Assembly: GCA_022571845.1 (NCBI GenBank)
Contig: JACZXB010000007.1
Location: forward strand, 62,001-126,000
Length of the DNA: 64,000 nt
Reading direction: 5' to 3'
Origin: Candidatus Zixiibacteriota bacterium
GTDB lineage: Bacteria > Zixibacteria > MSB-5A5 > GN15 > FEB-12
The position numbers were made by a program, and so were the translations under genes. Shown one piece after another: positions 1-9,206 of the stretch. The notes below the pieces were generated by a model, which worked only from the letters and a program-made list of their open reading frames with translations, did no database searches and was not told the origin of the DNA. Each line of letters begins with the position of its first letter. Within the stretch, counting starts at the first letter, position 1.

Positions 1-534
1 TATGCCCTGGGACGGGAATCCTCAAATGACTATACTCCCCTGGCTCAGATCTCTACTGAGTGGACCAAAAAAACTTTGACGGATACGGATATTTCAATTT
101 TGGATTCTTTTACGATGGAAGAAGTAATCGAGGGAATACACCTTGTGCACGCTTCGCCATTTCAACCGCAAGAATTTCACTACATTTTGACCAACAATGA
201 TGCTGCTAATGCTTTTCCCAACTGCAAAACAAATCTTTGCTTCATGGGACATACCCATGTTCCGTTAATATTCAATGAAAAGCCGGGCCAACTGCCCCGC
301 CAGAGAGTTGGCCATGACTTTGTACCTGATAAAAATTGTAAATATTTGATAAACGTAGGTTCGGTAGGTCAGCCCCGGGACAATGATCCCAGGGCATCTT
401 ATGCAACTTATGATACCGAGACCAGAGACGTCTGCTATCACCGGATTGAGTATGATATCAAAACAGCCCAGAAAAAGATGGAAGAGGCCAAGCTTCCGGA
501 AATGCTAATAGAAAGGCTTGCTATCGGTAAGTAA
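1..534 (+). CDS. Metallophosphoesterase family protein, 5' end outside the window
   Basis: The frame is open from the first base of the window to the TAA at 532-534, so this is the C-terminal part of a longer gene; the TTG at 76 is not a credible start. The visible 177 or so residues contain GHTHVP, the metal-binding His motif of calcineurin-like phosphoesterases, followed by NVGSVGQPRD, which matches the YfcE / diadenosine-tetraphosphatase-like branch. The N-terminal metal-binding motifs (DxH, GD, GNHE) must lie upstream of the window. By family the enzyme would be a cytosolic hydrolase of phosphodi- or monoesters; the substrate cannot be read from sequence. The next gene starts only 5 nt downstream on the same strand, so the two are probably cotranscribed. 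Confidence 0.85.
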   Translation, partial: YALGRESSNDYTPLAQISTEWTKKTLTDTDISILDSFTMEEVIEGIHLVHASPFQPQEFHYILTNNDAANAFPNCKTNLCFMGHTHVPLIFNEKPGQLPRQRVGHDFVPDKNCKYLINVGSVGQPRDNDPRASYATYDTETRDVCYHRIEYDIKTAQKKMEEAKLPEMLIERLAIGK

Positions 535-539
535 TAGAC

Positions 540-3077
540 ATGACTAAATATGCTTCATATATAGTTTTTCTATTGATTTCTATTTTAGTAGCTACTTTTT
601 ATATAAACGGATTTGGTCCGATTGAAGGTCTCCAAAGCAGCATCAATGACAAACTTCAGAACCTGACCGCCTCGGATGAAATGGTTCAAAATGTAGTAAT
701 CGTAACAATCGATGGAGCCGCCCAAGACCAATATGGCAGCTGGCCCTGGGGTCATGACCGGATAGCAGATTTAGCCGCGGCCATAGCAGGCGCAAACCCA
801 AAAGTTATAGTGCTGGATTTTGAACTTCAGGAAAATGCTGCCCAGGAAAAAGCCGGTAATACTAAAATTTTGACCGAGCAGCTAAGCTGGATTGACAATT
901 TAGTCATTCCTTATGATATCGCTCTGGCCACTTTCAGAAGCAGCCGGACAAGTAACCCCGACTATCTCTTTGATTACTCTTTGACAGTTAATGACCAATT
1001 GGGGATTATGGAAGAGAACTCAAGCCTTTTAGCCCGCAAATTATTTCTACCTGCGGCTAAAATACTCAAGACAAGGCCTAAGCTTGGCTTTAGTTACATA
1101 ATGCCGGATGAAGACAGAATCTTGAGACACCAGTCGATGGTGATGAATTACGAAGGATACTATTATCCATCGGTGGCTCTTATGGCTGCCGCAGTCTATG
1201 AAAAAGTACTGCCCGATATGGTGAAAATAACAGAAGGCCAGAAGATAGAGCTGAGCAGCCGGGTAACTATACCTATAAACGAGAAAAGTGAGTTTTTCCT
1301 GAATTTCTACAAAGAAAACCCGTTTGTAAAATATTCCGCCAGCCAGATTTTGGGCGAAGGCTTTAATTTCAGCCAGCTGGCCGGAAAAGCGGTTCTCATT
1401 ACCGTTGACGAATTTGAAAATTCAGAATACTTTAAAACTCCAGTAAGCGACGAATCACCAAGATATATGATAACTGCTACCACCCTGAGCAATCTCATAA
1501 ACCGGGATATGATTACCATCGGTTTTAATTCAGTATTGTACAATCTCTTACTTCTGTTTTTGCTTGGCGGCATTTGCGCTTTTGTGATGCCGCAGATTTC
1601 ACTCTTGTACCGCTTTGTTACACTCGGAATCGGGCTCTTTTTGTTGATCAATGTTAATTACTTTATGTTAAGTTCTTTCAAGGTGCTGGTAGAGCTAACA
1701 TATATTGGCCTGGAATTCGTCCTGTTTATGGCTGCCGCACCGATGTTAGAGACTAGCCTTGTATTGGGTGAAGAAGCCGAAGAAATCAAAAAGAAAAAAG
1801 CCAAAGAAAAAGCCAAGAAAAGAATGGAAAGGCTTCGCCTTAAAGCCAAATCTCAATCTGACGGAGCAGATATTGACGAACCGGTTGTCAGAGAGATTAA
1901 GGCCAGCAGTTCCGATCCGGAAAACGTGGTAACTGCTGTCCTGTCTGGAGAAGAAATCAAGGTGACCAGCGCTATCGAGCATGACGGCAAGGGCTCCCTT
2001 GCCGGTTCCTCTACCATTTCGTTTAACGATCATCAGTCGCTCAATCTGGACGGTGACGATGCCAGCGATGACGATAGCGAAAAAGCCAGGGGTTTGTCGC
2101 AGAAAATCAAACTCGATTCTGAACCTGAAATAATTGATCCGATGTCGCTTGACAACGTGGCTGCAGAAGAAGATGAAGAAGATACCCGTACTTTAGTTAG
2201 CAGCGACGATAGTTTTAATTCCACTCCTCAGCCTGCAGATATTAAGAAGCTTGGTAGATACGAGGTTTCAGGAATTCTGGGCAAAGGCGCTATGGGTCAG
2301 GTTTACCTGGGTACCGACCCGGCTATAAACCGACAAATAGCCTTAAAAACAATCAGACTGGACTTTGTAACTGACCCGGCCGAAATGGCCGAGCTTAAAG
2401 AACGGCTGCATCGTGAAGCTCAGGCAGCCGGCAGGCTTTCTCACCCGAATATTGTGACGATTTACGACGTCGGCTCCGAAGGCGACCTTCAGTATATCGC
2501 TATGGAATATCTCGAAGGCCAGACGTTGGAAGAAATGATTAAAAGAAAAGTAAAATTCAACTATCGTATAATTGCCCAGATAATTGTTCAGATTTGTGCA
2601 GCCATGGACTACGCCCACAAACAGGGTATCGTCCACAGAGATATTAAACCGGCCAATATTATGATTCGCTCAGACTACCGCGTCAAAGTTATGGACTTTG
2701 GAATCGCTCGTGTGGAATCAAGCTCCATGACCAAAACTGGTATTGCCATGGGCACCCCCAACTATATCTCACCTGAGCAGCTTAAAGGTCAGCAAGTAGA
2801 TAATAAAGCTGATATTTTCTCATTAGGCGTGGTCATGTACGAAATGCTTTTAGGCAAACGGCCATTTAAAGGCGAAAATATTACTTCCCTGATTTATTCG
2901 ATAATCCACACTGAACCGGAAAAACCGTCAAGCATCAATCCACAGATTCCTCTTTTGTTTGACCATATTGTCGGACGCGCCCTTAAAAAAGATCCCAAAG
3001 AGCGTTACCAGAGCGCTCTGGAAATAACTTCTGATTTGTCTGATTTTGTAGATTCGTTCACTGCCAGAAAACATTAG
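540..3077 (+). CDS. CHASE2-domain receptor serine/threonine protein kinase
   Basis: 845 residues. A TM segment at about 7-25 is followed by an extracytoplasmic region (about 35-320) that resembles CHASE2 sensor domains. Three closely spaced TM helices follow at about 331-401. Next come a lysine-rich stretch (about 410-440), a long acidic low-complexity linker (about 440-565) and a C-terminal Hanks-type kinase (about 571-840). Kinase motifs are intact: GKGAMGQVY glycine loop, the lysine in IALKTI, HRDIKPANIM catalytic loop, DFGIAR, and SPEQL in place of APE. The protein probably senses an envelope signal and phosphorylates cytosolic targets. The usual bacterial order is kinase first and CHASE2 last; here it is reversed. 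ATG at 540, 5 nt after the phosphoesterase stop. CHASE2 is assigned by layout and residue pattern. Confidence 0.85.
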   Translation: MTKYASYIVFLLISILVATFYINGFGPIEGLQSSINDKLQNLTASDEMVQNVVIVTIDGAAQDQYGSWPWGHDRIADLAAAIAGANPKVIVLDFELQENAAQEKAGNTKILTEQLSWIDNLVIPYDIALATFRSSRTSNPDYLFDYSLTVNDQLGIMEENSSLLARKLFLPAAKILKTRPKLGFSYIMPDEDRILRHQSMVMNYEGYYYPSVALMAAAVYEKVLPDMVKITEGQKIELSSRVTIPINEKSEFFLNFYKENPFVKYSASQILGEGFNFSQLAGKAVLITVDEFENSEYFKTPVSDESPRYMITATTLSNLINRDMITIGFNSVLYNLLLLFLLGGICAFVMPQISLLYRFVTLGIGLFLLINVNYFMLSSFKVLVELTYIGLEFVLFMAAAPMLETSLVLGEEAEEIKKKKAKEKAKKRMERLRLKAKSQSDGADIDEPVVREIKASSSDPENVVTAVLSGEEIKVTSAIEHDGKGSLAGSSTISFNDHQSLNLDGDDASDDDSEKARGLSQKIKLDSEPEIIDPMSLDNVAAEEDEEDTRTLVSSDDSFNSTPQPADIKKLGRYEVSGILGKGAMGQVYLGTDPAINRQIALKTIRLDFVTDPAEMAELKERLHREAQAAGRLSHPNIVTIYDVGSEGDLQYIAMEYLEGQTLEEMIKRKVKFNYRIIAQIIVQICAAMDYAHKQGIVHRDIKPANIMIRSDYRVKVMDFGIARVESSSMTKTGIAMGTPNYISPEQLKGQQVDNKADIFSLGVVMYEMLLGKRPFKGENITSLIYSIIHTEPEKPSSINPQIPLLFDHIVGRALKKDPKERYQSALEITSDLSDFVDSFTARKH

Positions 3078-3091
3078 CTGAAAATCACGGA

Positions 3092-3544
3092 TTATTCTTT
3101 TTCTTTCTTACTTGAAAGAATTTCTTCGGCCAAAGACATAGCCACCCCTGATAGCATCGCCTCTACTCCCAGCTTGCTGAAATCCGAAGATATCAACTCA
3201 CGGTTCATAGCTGCATAAGAAGAGCATGAGGCCCCCCGTTCCACCACCAGCCCTGAAAGCCTCTCCGGAGATTCGGCCACAAAGGTAACTTCTCCAAGTT
3301 CGTCAGAGACAACATAGCCGGTACAATTATGAAGCTGAAGATGGACATTCCCGGCATAGACAACTATCAGCATGCCTCTTTCGCGTCCCAGCTGTGTCTC
3401 AGTATATATCTGAAGTGTTAAAGACCGCCTCTCTTCCTTATTGACAACTTTGATACGATAATGATCTGTGTCGTGGATTACCTTGATTGCCCCCAAAACG
3501 GATGCAATTTTTTCCAGGTCTTTTTTCCCTAGAGCGTCAGACAT
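3092..3544 (-). CDS. Conserved-looking protein of unknown function
   Basis: 150 residues, no signal peptide or membrane segment, mixed alpha/beta composition. I do not recognise the family. It is the last gene of the long minus-strand run, starting 8 nt after tatA, and converges on the kinase gene with 14 nt between the two stop codons. Two cysteines sit close together in RGASCSSY. The central part alternates hydrophobic and charged residues, as in a beta sheet. Position and spacing argue for a translated gene; nothing supports a specific role. Confidence 0.6.
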   Translation of the reverse strand: MSDALGKKDLEKIASVLGAIKVIHDTDHYRIKVVNKEERRSLTLQIYTETQLGRERGMLIVVYAGNVHLQLHNCTGYVVSDELGEVTFVAESPERLSGLVVERGASCSSYAAMNRELISSDFSKLGVEAMLSGVAMSLAEEILSSKKEKE

Positions 3545-3552
3545 AATTATTA

Positions 3553-3789
3553 TTAGCTGTCTTTGTTCCGGGGCTCAGTACCTGGCTGAGAATTTGACGG
3601 CGTAGAATTGCTGCTGGGATCATCGTCTACACTCTCTTTGAGTTCATCCGAGGTTTCCTTGATGGCCTTTTTGAACTCTCTTATACCTTTGCCCATTCCC
3701 TGGGCAATCTCCGGCAGCCTGCGGGCGCCGAACAGCAACAGTACAGCTACAAATATTAATATTAATTCTCCCGGTCCCAATCCAAACAT
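3553..3789 (-). CDS. tatA: Twin-arginine translocase subunit TatA/TatE
   Basis: 78 residues with the standard TatA plan. A short N-terminal TM helix (about 6-21) is followed by the FGARRLPEIAQGMGKGIREFKK hinge and amphipathic helix (the conserved FG and LP lie at about 20-26), then a charged, Ser/Pro-rich unstructured tail. TatA oligomers form the pore that carries folded proteins across the inner membrane once TatBC has bound a twin-arginine signal. No tatC is in the window, so the receptor must be encoded elsewhere. It sits between the DUF4321-like gene (29 nt upstream) and the unknown gene. The single TatA-type sequence could also serve as TatB, as in minimal Tat systems. Confidence 0.93.
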   Translation of the reverse strand: MFGLGPGELILIFVAVLLLFGARRLPEIAQGMGKGIREFKKAIKETSDELKESVDDDPSSNSTPSNSQPGTEPRNKDS

Positions 3790-3818
3790 AATGACCTCCT
3801 TACAAGCCCCTTAGAGGC

Positions 3819-4085
3819 TTATAAATACCACCACCTGAAATATATCATTACCAATATAACTGCCAGAGCAGATAGTAAATTAATTTTTAACATCAATCCG
3901 ACCGTAAATGAGATAGCATAGAAATCAACTTTGAGCGTCTGAAAGCCGATTTCGATTGATTTCGAGAACAAGGTCTTAGCAGCACCGGCCGGCAGATAAG
4001 TAGCAATAATATCTCCCAGAAGACCGCCAATTACAGCGCCCAATATTAGCGCTACTGTGATGAACAGAACTTCGCGCCTCTTCAT
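3819..4085 (-). CDS. Small membrane protein, DUF4321-like
   Basis: 88 residues. A basic N-terminus is followed by a Gly-rich TM helix (about 8-27, including GAVIGGLLGD) and a second hydrophobic segment at about 60-82, ending in an aromatic tail. Size, the GGLLGD region and the layout fit the DUF4321 family of short inner-membrane proteins, whose function is unknown. The start overlaps the end of purQ by 4 nt (ATGA type), so translation is probably coupled to purQ. Confidence 0.7.
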   Translation of the reverse strand: MKRREVLFITVALILGAVIGGLLGDIIATYLPAGAAKTLFSKSIEIGFQTLKVDFYAISFTVGLMLKINLLSALAVILVMIYFRWWYL

Positions 4086-4795
4086 GCCTTACCTGCTGTG
4101 GTCAATGTTGATAGGGCTGCTTTGACAGACTCAAAAACTTTTAAGCCGTCGACTGAACCGAGTATTTTTTCTCCTGCCCTTTCCGGGTGCGGCATCATGC
4201 CCAGTACATTTCGTTCCATGTTTACAATCCCCGCTATATTATTAACCGAGCCGTTTGGATTAGACTCTTTGGTCAGATTTCCTTCTCTGTCACAGTAACG
4301 GAAAAGCACTCTGCCATCATCTTCCAACTGCCTCAGTTCCTCACCGATAATGTAGTAATTGCCGTCACCATGAGCGATAGGCAGCTTGATAACAGTTTCG
4401 GAAGCATAGGCGTTGGTAAAAGCAGAGCTGGTCTCTTCAACTTTCAAATAGACGTTATGGGAACGGAATCTGATAGAATCGTTACGAATCAGCGCTCCCG
4501 GCAAAAGGCCGCATTCTGTCAGCATCTGAAAACCGTTACATATCCCCAGCAGCAGACCGCCAGAATTGGCAAACTTTATGACAGATTCCATAATCGGCGA
4601 AAACCTGGCTATTGCCCCCGAACGGAGGTAGTCACCATAGGAAAATCCTCCCGGAAGAATAATCAGGTCACAGCTTTGGAGGTCGGTCGATTTATGCCAG
4701 AGAAATTCAACATTCTCCCGCATAACGTGCCTGACTAAGGCATAGGAATCGTAATCGCAATTGGAACCGGGAAAGGTGACGACTCCAACTTTCAT
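4082..4795 (-). CDS. purQ: Phosphoribosylformylglycinamidine synthase, glutaminase subunit
   Basis: 237 residues, usual PurQ length. It is a class I glutamine amidotransferase: the nucleophile elbow GICNGFQ places the catalytic cysteine at 86, and MPHPERA near the C-terminus supplies the His-Glu pair. FPGSNCDYD at the N-terminus and LPGGFSYGDYLR are typical of the family. PurQ hydrolyses glutamine and hands ammonia to PurL in the fourth step of purine synthesis. Its start overlaps the purS stop by one base (TAATG), so PurS and PurQ are probably made together. The large purL subunit is not in the window. Confidence 0.97.
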   Translation of the reverse strand: MKVGVVTFPGSNCDYDSYALVRHVMRENVEFLWHKSTDLQSCDLIILPGGFSYGDYLRSGAIARFSPIMESVIKFANSGGLLLGICNGFQMLTECGLLPGALIRNDSIRFRSHNVYLKVEETSSAFTNAYASETVIKLPIAHGDGNYYIIGEELRQLEDDGRVLFRYCDREGNLTKESNPNGSVNNIAGIVNMERNVLGMMPHPERAGEKILGSVDGLKVFESVKAALSTLTTAGKA

Positions 4796-5046
4796 TACTG
4801 CTTTTCCACTTTATAATTTTCAATTACAGGATTTGCCAGAAACTTTGAGCAAACTTCGTCAATGCGGCTGTCAATATCAGAGCCGTTAGCCTCTATTTCA
4901 AGTTCAAAAAAGCGGCCGGTTCGGACAGATAGAAACTCGCTATAGCCCATTTGAGACAGAGCTTTCTGGATAGTCTTGCCTTCCGGGTCAAGTACCCCGT
5001 CTTTTAATTTTACGTAAACTGTTGCTTTTTTAAGACTTCCGGTCAT
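4795..5046 (-). CDS. purS: Phosphoribosylformylglycinamidine synthase subunit PurS
   Basis: 83 residues, matching PurS. The pattern VYVKLKDGVLDPEGKTIQKAL followed by the VRTGRFFELEI strand is characteristic. PurS is the small structural subunit that bridges PurQ and the small form of PurL, so the organism should use the three-protein PurLQS enzyme and not the fused form. The gene lies 5 nt after pssA and overlaps purQ by one base. Confidence 0.95.
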   Translation of the reverse strand: MTGSLKKATVYVKLKDGVLDPEGKTIQKALSQMGYSEFLSVRTGRFFELEIEANGSDIDSRIDEVCSKFLANPVIENYKVEKQ

Positions 5047-5051
5047 TTTTG

Positions 5052-5819
5052 CTAACTTGTCTCACTCTCTCCCGCCTTGCGGGTAACTTTTACCACCCCT
5101 TTGGCAAAAAGCCTGTATAGCTCTCTTATCATTCCATACAATATATATAACGCCAATATGGGAAACAACATCAGCCTTGGCCAGATTAAGACGGCGCCGG
5201 CGGCGGCTATCATGAAAAGCAGCTTAATTCGCCCCTGCTTGGATTGGAAAGTCTCAGGAAAGGTGTCATATTCGACCTGAGAAACCATCAAGAAAGCAAA
5301 CAGGATAATCATAGAGACCAGCCATTCACCGTACTGCATACTGCCCCATAACTTGTAACTAAGGATAATAAATGAGATCATAGCCAGAGCTGCACCGGGC
5401 ACAGGCAGTCCCACAAATCCTTTTTTCTCTTCGGTATCAGCATACAGGTTGAATTTGGCCAGTCTAAACCCGGCCGCGACAACATATACGGTAGTAATAA
5501 TAATCCAGCCCATCTTGCCCAGCGAAGCCAGTTGAAGTGAATTTATCAAGACCGCCGGCGCCACTCCAAACGAGAGAAAATCTGCCAGAGAATCCAGCTC
5601 TATGCCAAAGCGGCTGGAGACGCCGCTGAGTCTGGCTACTTTCCCATCGAGCACGTCTAAGAAACCTGCCAGCATAATAAACCAGCAGGCGTTGATAACT
5701 TCTCCGTCTAATGTCTGAAGTATCGCTACAAAGCCGCAGACAGCATTGAGCATGGTAAACGTGCCCGGGAAAATCTCACGGTACTTTGATACCTGCTTGT
5801 TATTTGTTTGACTCGACAT
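5052..5819 (-). CDS. pssA: CDP-diacylglycerol--serine O-phosphatidyltransferase
   Basis: About 255 residues from the ATG at 5819. The frame is open 11 codons further to a TTG at 5852, but that would overlap psd and add no conserved sequence; the ATG lies one base past the psd stop. The CDP-alcohol phosphatidyltransferase motif DG-x2-AR-x8-G-x3-D-x3-D is complete (LDGKVARLSGVSSRFGIELD then SLAD). Six or more hydrophobic segments make it an inner-membrane protein. It makes phosphatidylserine from CDP-diacylglycerol and serine. With psd directly upstream, the pair forms the phosphatidylethanolamine pathway. Confidence 0.95.
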   Translation of the reverse strand: MSSQTNNKQVSKYREIFPGTFTMLNAVCGFVAILQTLDGEVINACWFIMLAGFLDVLDGKVARLSGVSSRFGIELDSLADFLSFGVAPAVLINSLQLASLGKMGWIIITTVYVVAAGFRLAKFNLYADTEEKKGFVGLPVPGAALAMISFIILSYKLWGSMQYGEWLVSMIILFAFLMVSQVEYDTFPETFQSKQGRIKLLFMIAAAGAVLIWPRLMLFPILALYILYGMIRELYRLFAKGVVKVTRKAGESETS

Positions 5820-5820
5820 C

Positions 5821-6483
5821 TCAGTCTGCTTCTGCCGACGGCAGGCGGCCAATAATGGTCACACCGCCTTTGACATGCTGTCCTTTTTTTATTTCAATTT
5901 TTGTGCCCAGAGGCAGAATCAAATCCGCCCTGGAACCAAATCTTATTATGCCGTAACGTTCGCCGGTGGCGCACGACTGTCCTACTTTCAACTTACAGAT
6001 TATTCGTCTGGCAACCAAGCCTGCTATTTGCTTAAAAGCTATTTTTACTCCGGACTCTGTAATCAGCCCGACTTCGGACTGTTCGTTTGCTTTCGATGCT
6101 TCATCTTTAAAAGCTGACAGGAATTTACCGGTTTTATAATTTACGTACTCGATAGCGCCCGCCACCGGAATACGATTTATATGCACATCAAAGATAGTCA
6201 AAAAAATCGAAACTTGAATCGCCGGAGCTTTCAAAAAATGATGGTCTGGTATTTCGCTGATGCCGACAACGAAGCCGTCCGCCGGCGAGACCAGTATATC
6301 GCGTCCCTCCGGGATTTCCCGGTTGGGGTCCCTGAAAAACAGAGCCATATACAAAGTCAATACTGTTGCAAAAAGAGCAGCCGACAGTAGCCAGATATTG
6401 TCGCTAAAATACCAGCCAAAAAACAAAACAGCGGTCATAATAAAACTGCCTATTACAAACGGCCATCCTTCTCTGGCTATCAC
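5821..6483 (-). CDS. psd: Phosphatidylserine decarboxylase, short form
   Basis: 220 residues, the size of the short (archaeal/Bacteroides-type) proenzyme. Two N-terminal TM helices (about 9-48) are followed by the soluble catalytic part with SPADGFVVG and DVHINRIPV. The self-cleavage site is Gly183-Ser184 in RFGSRADLILP; the serine becomes the pyruvoyl cofactor. It converts phosphatidylserine to phosphatidylethanolamine at the inner membrane. The start is GTG at 6483, overlapping the purB stop by 4 nt (GTGA), so coupled translation is likely. It is next to pssA, its pathway partner. Confidence 0.95.
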   Translation of the reverse strand: MIAREGWPFVIGSFIMTAVLFFGWYFSDNIWLLSAALFATVLTLYMALFFRDPNREIPEGRDILVSPADGFVVGISEIPDHHFLKAPAIQVSIFLTIFDVHINRIPVAGAIEYVNYKTGKFLSAFKDEASKANEQSEVGLITESGVKIAFKQIAGLVARRIICKLKVGQSCATGERYGIIRFGSRADLILPLGTKIEIKKGQHVKGGVTIIGRLPSAEAD

Positions 6484-7775
6484 TTGGCAAAAACCCGCTT
6501 GAAAATTTTGTCAACATTGCGCACGAACGGTTTGAGTTCAAAACAGTTTTCAATTTCGTTCTTCTTTAGATACTTACTGATCTCTTTATCTTTTAAAACT
6601 GCCTCTTTAAAAGATAGCTTTTTTTCTATAGCCGCCAGGCCATGCTTCTGAACTATCCTGTATGCTTTTTCCCTGGAGCCGATTGCCTCTGTCAGTTTCA
6701 AAAGCAATCGCTGTGAAAAAACCAGGCCGCCCCTGAAATAAATATTCTCAAGCATTCTCTCTTTGTTAATGACCAGCCCTGACATCAGCCCGATAAACTT
6801 ATAGAGCGAGTAATCGATCAAAGTTGTAGCGTCGGGGAAAATAATTCTTTCAACCGATGAATGCGCGATATCCCGTTCATGCCAGAGGGGGATGTTTTCC
6901 ATGGCGCTTAAGGCATAGCCTCTGAGCAGCCGCGCGATTCCTGTAATACGCTCGGCAGTAATGGGGTTTTTCTTATGCGGCATTGACGACGAGCCTTTCT
7001 GTCCCTTAGTGAAGCCTTCGTACATTTCGCCAATCTCTGTTCGCTGCAGGTTTCTTATCTCAGTCGCAAATTTTTCAAGCGAGGAGCCTAAAATTGCGAT
7101 TGAAGTAATAAAGGCGGCGTGGCGGTCACGTTGTATTACTTGCGTAGAAACTTCGGCAGCTTTTAGTCCCAGCCGCTTGCAAACCGCTGCTTCAACTTTG
7201 GGGTCAACATTGGCAAAATTTCCAACCGCGCCTGAGAGCTTGCCCACCGAAATTCCTGCCGTGGCATTTCTGAATCTGAGCTGACTTCGTTTCAGTTCTG
7301 TATACCAGACTGAAAATTTCAGACCAACTGTCATCGGCTCGGCTAAAATGCCATGAGTGCGCCCGATGCAGGGAACGTGTTTGTATTTTTTGGCCAGCTG
7401 CGCCACCAGCTTTATCGCTGCAGCTAATTTTTTGTCTATAATTCCGGCCGCTTCTTTGATACGTAATGAGAGCGCCGTATCTACTACATCTGAAGACGTC
7501 AATCCGAAGTGCAAATATCTGGCATCGCTGCCTATTGATTTACTGACGTTTGTCAGAAAGGCCAGCACATCATGATTGATTTCTTTTTCAATCCTGTCAA
7601 TTTCAGAAACTTTGAACTTAGCTTTTTTTTCAATAGAACGGGCAGCCGCAGCAGGAATCATCTTTATCTGCGCCATCGCCCGGGCAGCTTCGATCTCGAC
7701 TTTAAGCCAGCTCTCAAATTTGCTTTCTTCAGACCAAAGCTTTCCCATTTCGGGCAGGGTATAGCGCTCTATCAT
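6480..7775 (-). CDS. purB: Adenylosuccinate lyase
   Basis: 431 residues, typical length. The fumarase/aspartase signature [12 protein letters not shown] is present and holds the catalytic serine loop; the N-terminus ([17 protein letters not shown]) and [12 protein letters not shown] are typical of bacterial PurB. It catalyses two purine steps: SAICAR to AICAR plus fumarate, and adenylosuccinate to AMP plus fumarate. ATG overlaps the stop of the aldolase gene by 4 nt. Together with purS and purQ downstream it is a partial purine cluster interrupted by the phospholipid genes. Confidence 0.97.
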   Translation of the reverse strand: MIERYTLPEMGKLWSEESKFESWLKVEIEAARAMAQIKMIPAAAARSIEKKAKFKVSEIDRIEKEINHDVLAFLTNVSKSIGSDARYLHFGLTSSDVVDTALSLRIKEAAGIIDKKLAAAIKLVAQLAKKYKHVPCIGRTHGILAEPMTVGLKFSVWYTELKRSQLRFRNATAGISVGKLSGAVGNFANVDPKVEAAVCKRLGLKAAEVSTQVIQRDRHAAFITSIAILGSSLEKFATEIRNLQRTEIGEMYEGFTKGQKGSSSMPHKKNPITAERITGIARLLRGYALSAMENIPLWHERDIAHSSVERIIFPDATTLIDYSLYKFIGLMSGLVINKERMLENIYFRGGLVFSQRLLLKLTEAIGSREKAYRIVQKHGLAAIEKKLSFKEAVLKDKEISKYLKKNEIENCFELKPFVRNVDKIFKRVFAK

Positions 7776-8422
7776 TTATTAGCCTGAGACTTTTTATAGT
7801 CAGACAAGAATTTCTCCAGCCCGATATCGGTCAGAGGATGTTTTATCAGCTGGTGAATCACGCTAAGCGGCATAGTGCAAATATCGGCTCCAATGAGCGC
7901 CGCTTCTACTACGTGCATAGGATGCCTGACCGAAGCTACCAGAACTTCCGTTTTAAACTGATAGTTGGCGTAGATTGTCACAATCTGTTCAATTAATTCC
8001 ATTCCCGAAGTAGAAACATCATCTAACCTGCCGATAAATGGCGAGACATAAGCGGCCCCGGCCTTAGCTACTAAAAGTGCCTGCGATGCCGAAAAGACCA
8101 GAGTTGAATTGACTGGAATCTTTCTGTCAGCCAGAGTTTTGACAGCTTTGAGTCCTTCGGCGATAGTCGGAATTTTGATTACAATATTTTCTGCGATTTT
8201 AATCAGCTCGTCACTCTCGGCAATCATGGCTTTATGCTCAGTAGAGATTACTTCGGCAGAGACGGGGCCGGGAACAATTTTGCAAATTTCTACCAAAAGC
8301 TCTCTGTAGGGAATCGATTCTTTGGCGGCGAGTGACGGATTGGTGGTGACACCATCGAGCACACCCATATCCATGGCTTCTTTGATCTGGTCAAGATTGC
8401 AACTGTCGATAAAAAACTTCAT
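7772..8422 (-). CDS. Transaldolase / fructose-6-phosphate aldolase family
   Basis: 216 residues, the short (TalC/FSA-type) transaldolase length. The N-terminus [16 protein letters not shown] and GVTTNPSL are diagnostic, and Lys83 in VIKIPTI is the expected Schiff-base lysine. Members transfer dihydroxyacetone from sedoheptulose-7-phosphate (transaldolase) or cleave fructose-6-phosphate (FSA); sequence alone does not separate the two, though most genomic copies act as transaldolase in the pentose phosphate pathway. It overlaps truA upstream and purB downstream by 4 nt each, so it is embedded in the operon. Confidence 0.93.
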   Translation of the reverse strand: MKFFIDSCNLDQIKEAMDMGVLDGVTTNPSLAAKESIPYRELLVEICKIVPGPVSAEVISTEHKAMIAESDELIKIAENIVIKIPTIAEGLKAVKTLADRKIPVNSTLVFSASQALLVAKAGAAYVSPFIGRLDDVSTSGMELIEQIVTIYANYQFKTEVLVASVRHPMHVVEAALIGADICTMPLSVIHQLIKHPLTDIGLEKFLSDYKKSQANK

Positions 8423-9192
8423 TTACTTTCTTCCTCTTGGTAACTGACTGAAACCAAATATAATCCCTGGGACGGTGCAGTAAACAGCGCCCTTTCCTTA
8501 TCAGGAGAGCTTAACATATTTTTGAAATCGTCCAAAGTCAAGTTGCAGCTGTTCTGGTCCTGGTTTTCTGTGGCCAGATTTATCATAGAGCCGACCAAAG
8601 AGCGCACCATAGAGTGCAAAAACCTGTTGCCAACAATGTCATAGGTAAAAAGCGGCCCGTGAGTTTGCCACTCAGAATGCTCTATTTTGCAGCGGTTGTC
8701 ATCCTTAAGCGATGCTGCCACGCAAAAGGCTGAAAAATCGTGCTCTCCTGTCAGAATTGCAGCGGCCTGAATTAACCTATCAAAAGAAATAAGCCTGATA
8801 TCTTCCCAGCGCAGATTTCTATAAATAGCAGATTTCTCGGTGGCATAAAGATACCGGTAATGCCGCGAAACCGCATCATTTCGGGAACGAAACTCTAAAT
8901 CTGCTTCGACTGCTGACTTCACCATGATTTCACGCGGCAGAAAGTTATTAATGGCATCTTTAAATCTGCCGGCTTCCAGTCGGTGGTCTATCTTAAAATT
9001 TGCCACCTGCCCTAAAGCATGAACACCAACATCGGTCCGTCCTGCTGAGTAAATTCTGACTTTCTGACCGGTAATTTTATAAATCGCTTTTTCAATTTCA
9101 TCCTGAATGGTCGAGGGACCAGCCTGTGATTGCCAGCCGGAAAAGTTGGTTCCTTCGTATTCGATTAAAAGCTTAATATTTTTTTCTGCCAT
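8419..9192 (-). CDS. truA: tRNA pseudouridine(38-40) synthase TruA
   Basis: 257 residues, standard length. The catalytic motif [14 protein letters not shown] gives the nucleophilic Asp54, and the N-terminal [12 protein letters not shown] is typical. The C-terminal half contains [13 protein letters not shown], conserved in the family. It modifies uridines 38-40 of the tRNA anticodon stem. The gene follows ecfT by 14 nt, and ecfT-truA adjacency is common in bacteria, which supports both calls. Confidence 0.97.
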   Translation of the reverse strand: MAEKNIKLLIEYEGTNFSGWQSQAGPSTIQDEIEKAIYKITGQKVRIYSAGRTDVGVHALGQVANFKIDHRLEAGRFKDAINNFLPREIMVKSAVEADLEFRSRNDAVSRHYRYLYATEKSAIYRNLRWEDIRLISFDRLIQAAAILTGEHDFSAFCVAASLKDDNRCKIEHSEWQTHGPLFTYDIVGNRFLHSMVRSLVGSMINLATENQDQNSCNLTLDDFKNMLSSPDKERALFTAPSQGLYLVSVSYQEEESK

Positions 9193-9206
9193 ATATATAA
9201 TTGCAA

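Noticed and set aside
76-534. Complete 152-residue metallophosphoesterase starting with TTG at 76
   Set aside because: The frame is open to base 1 and the missing N-terminal metal motifs show that the true start is outside the window.
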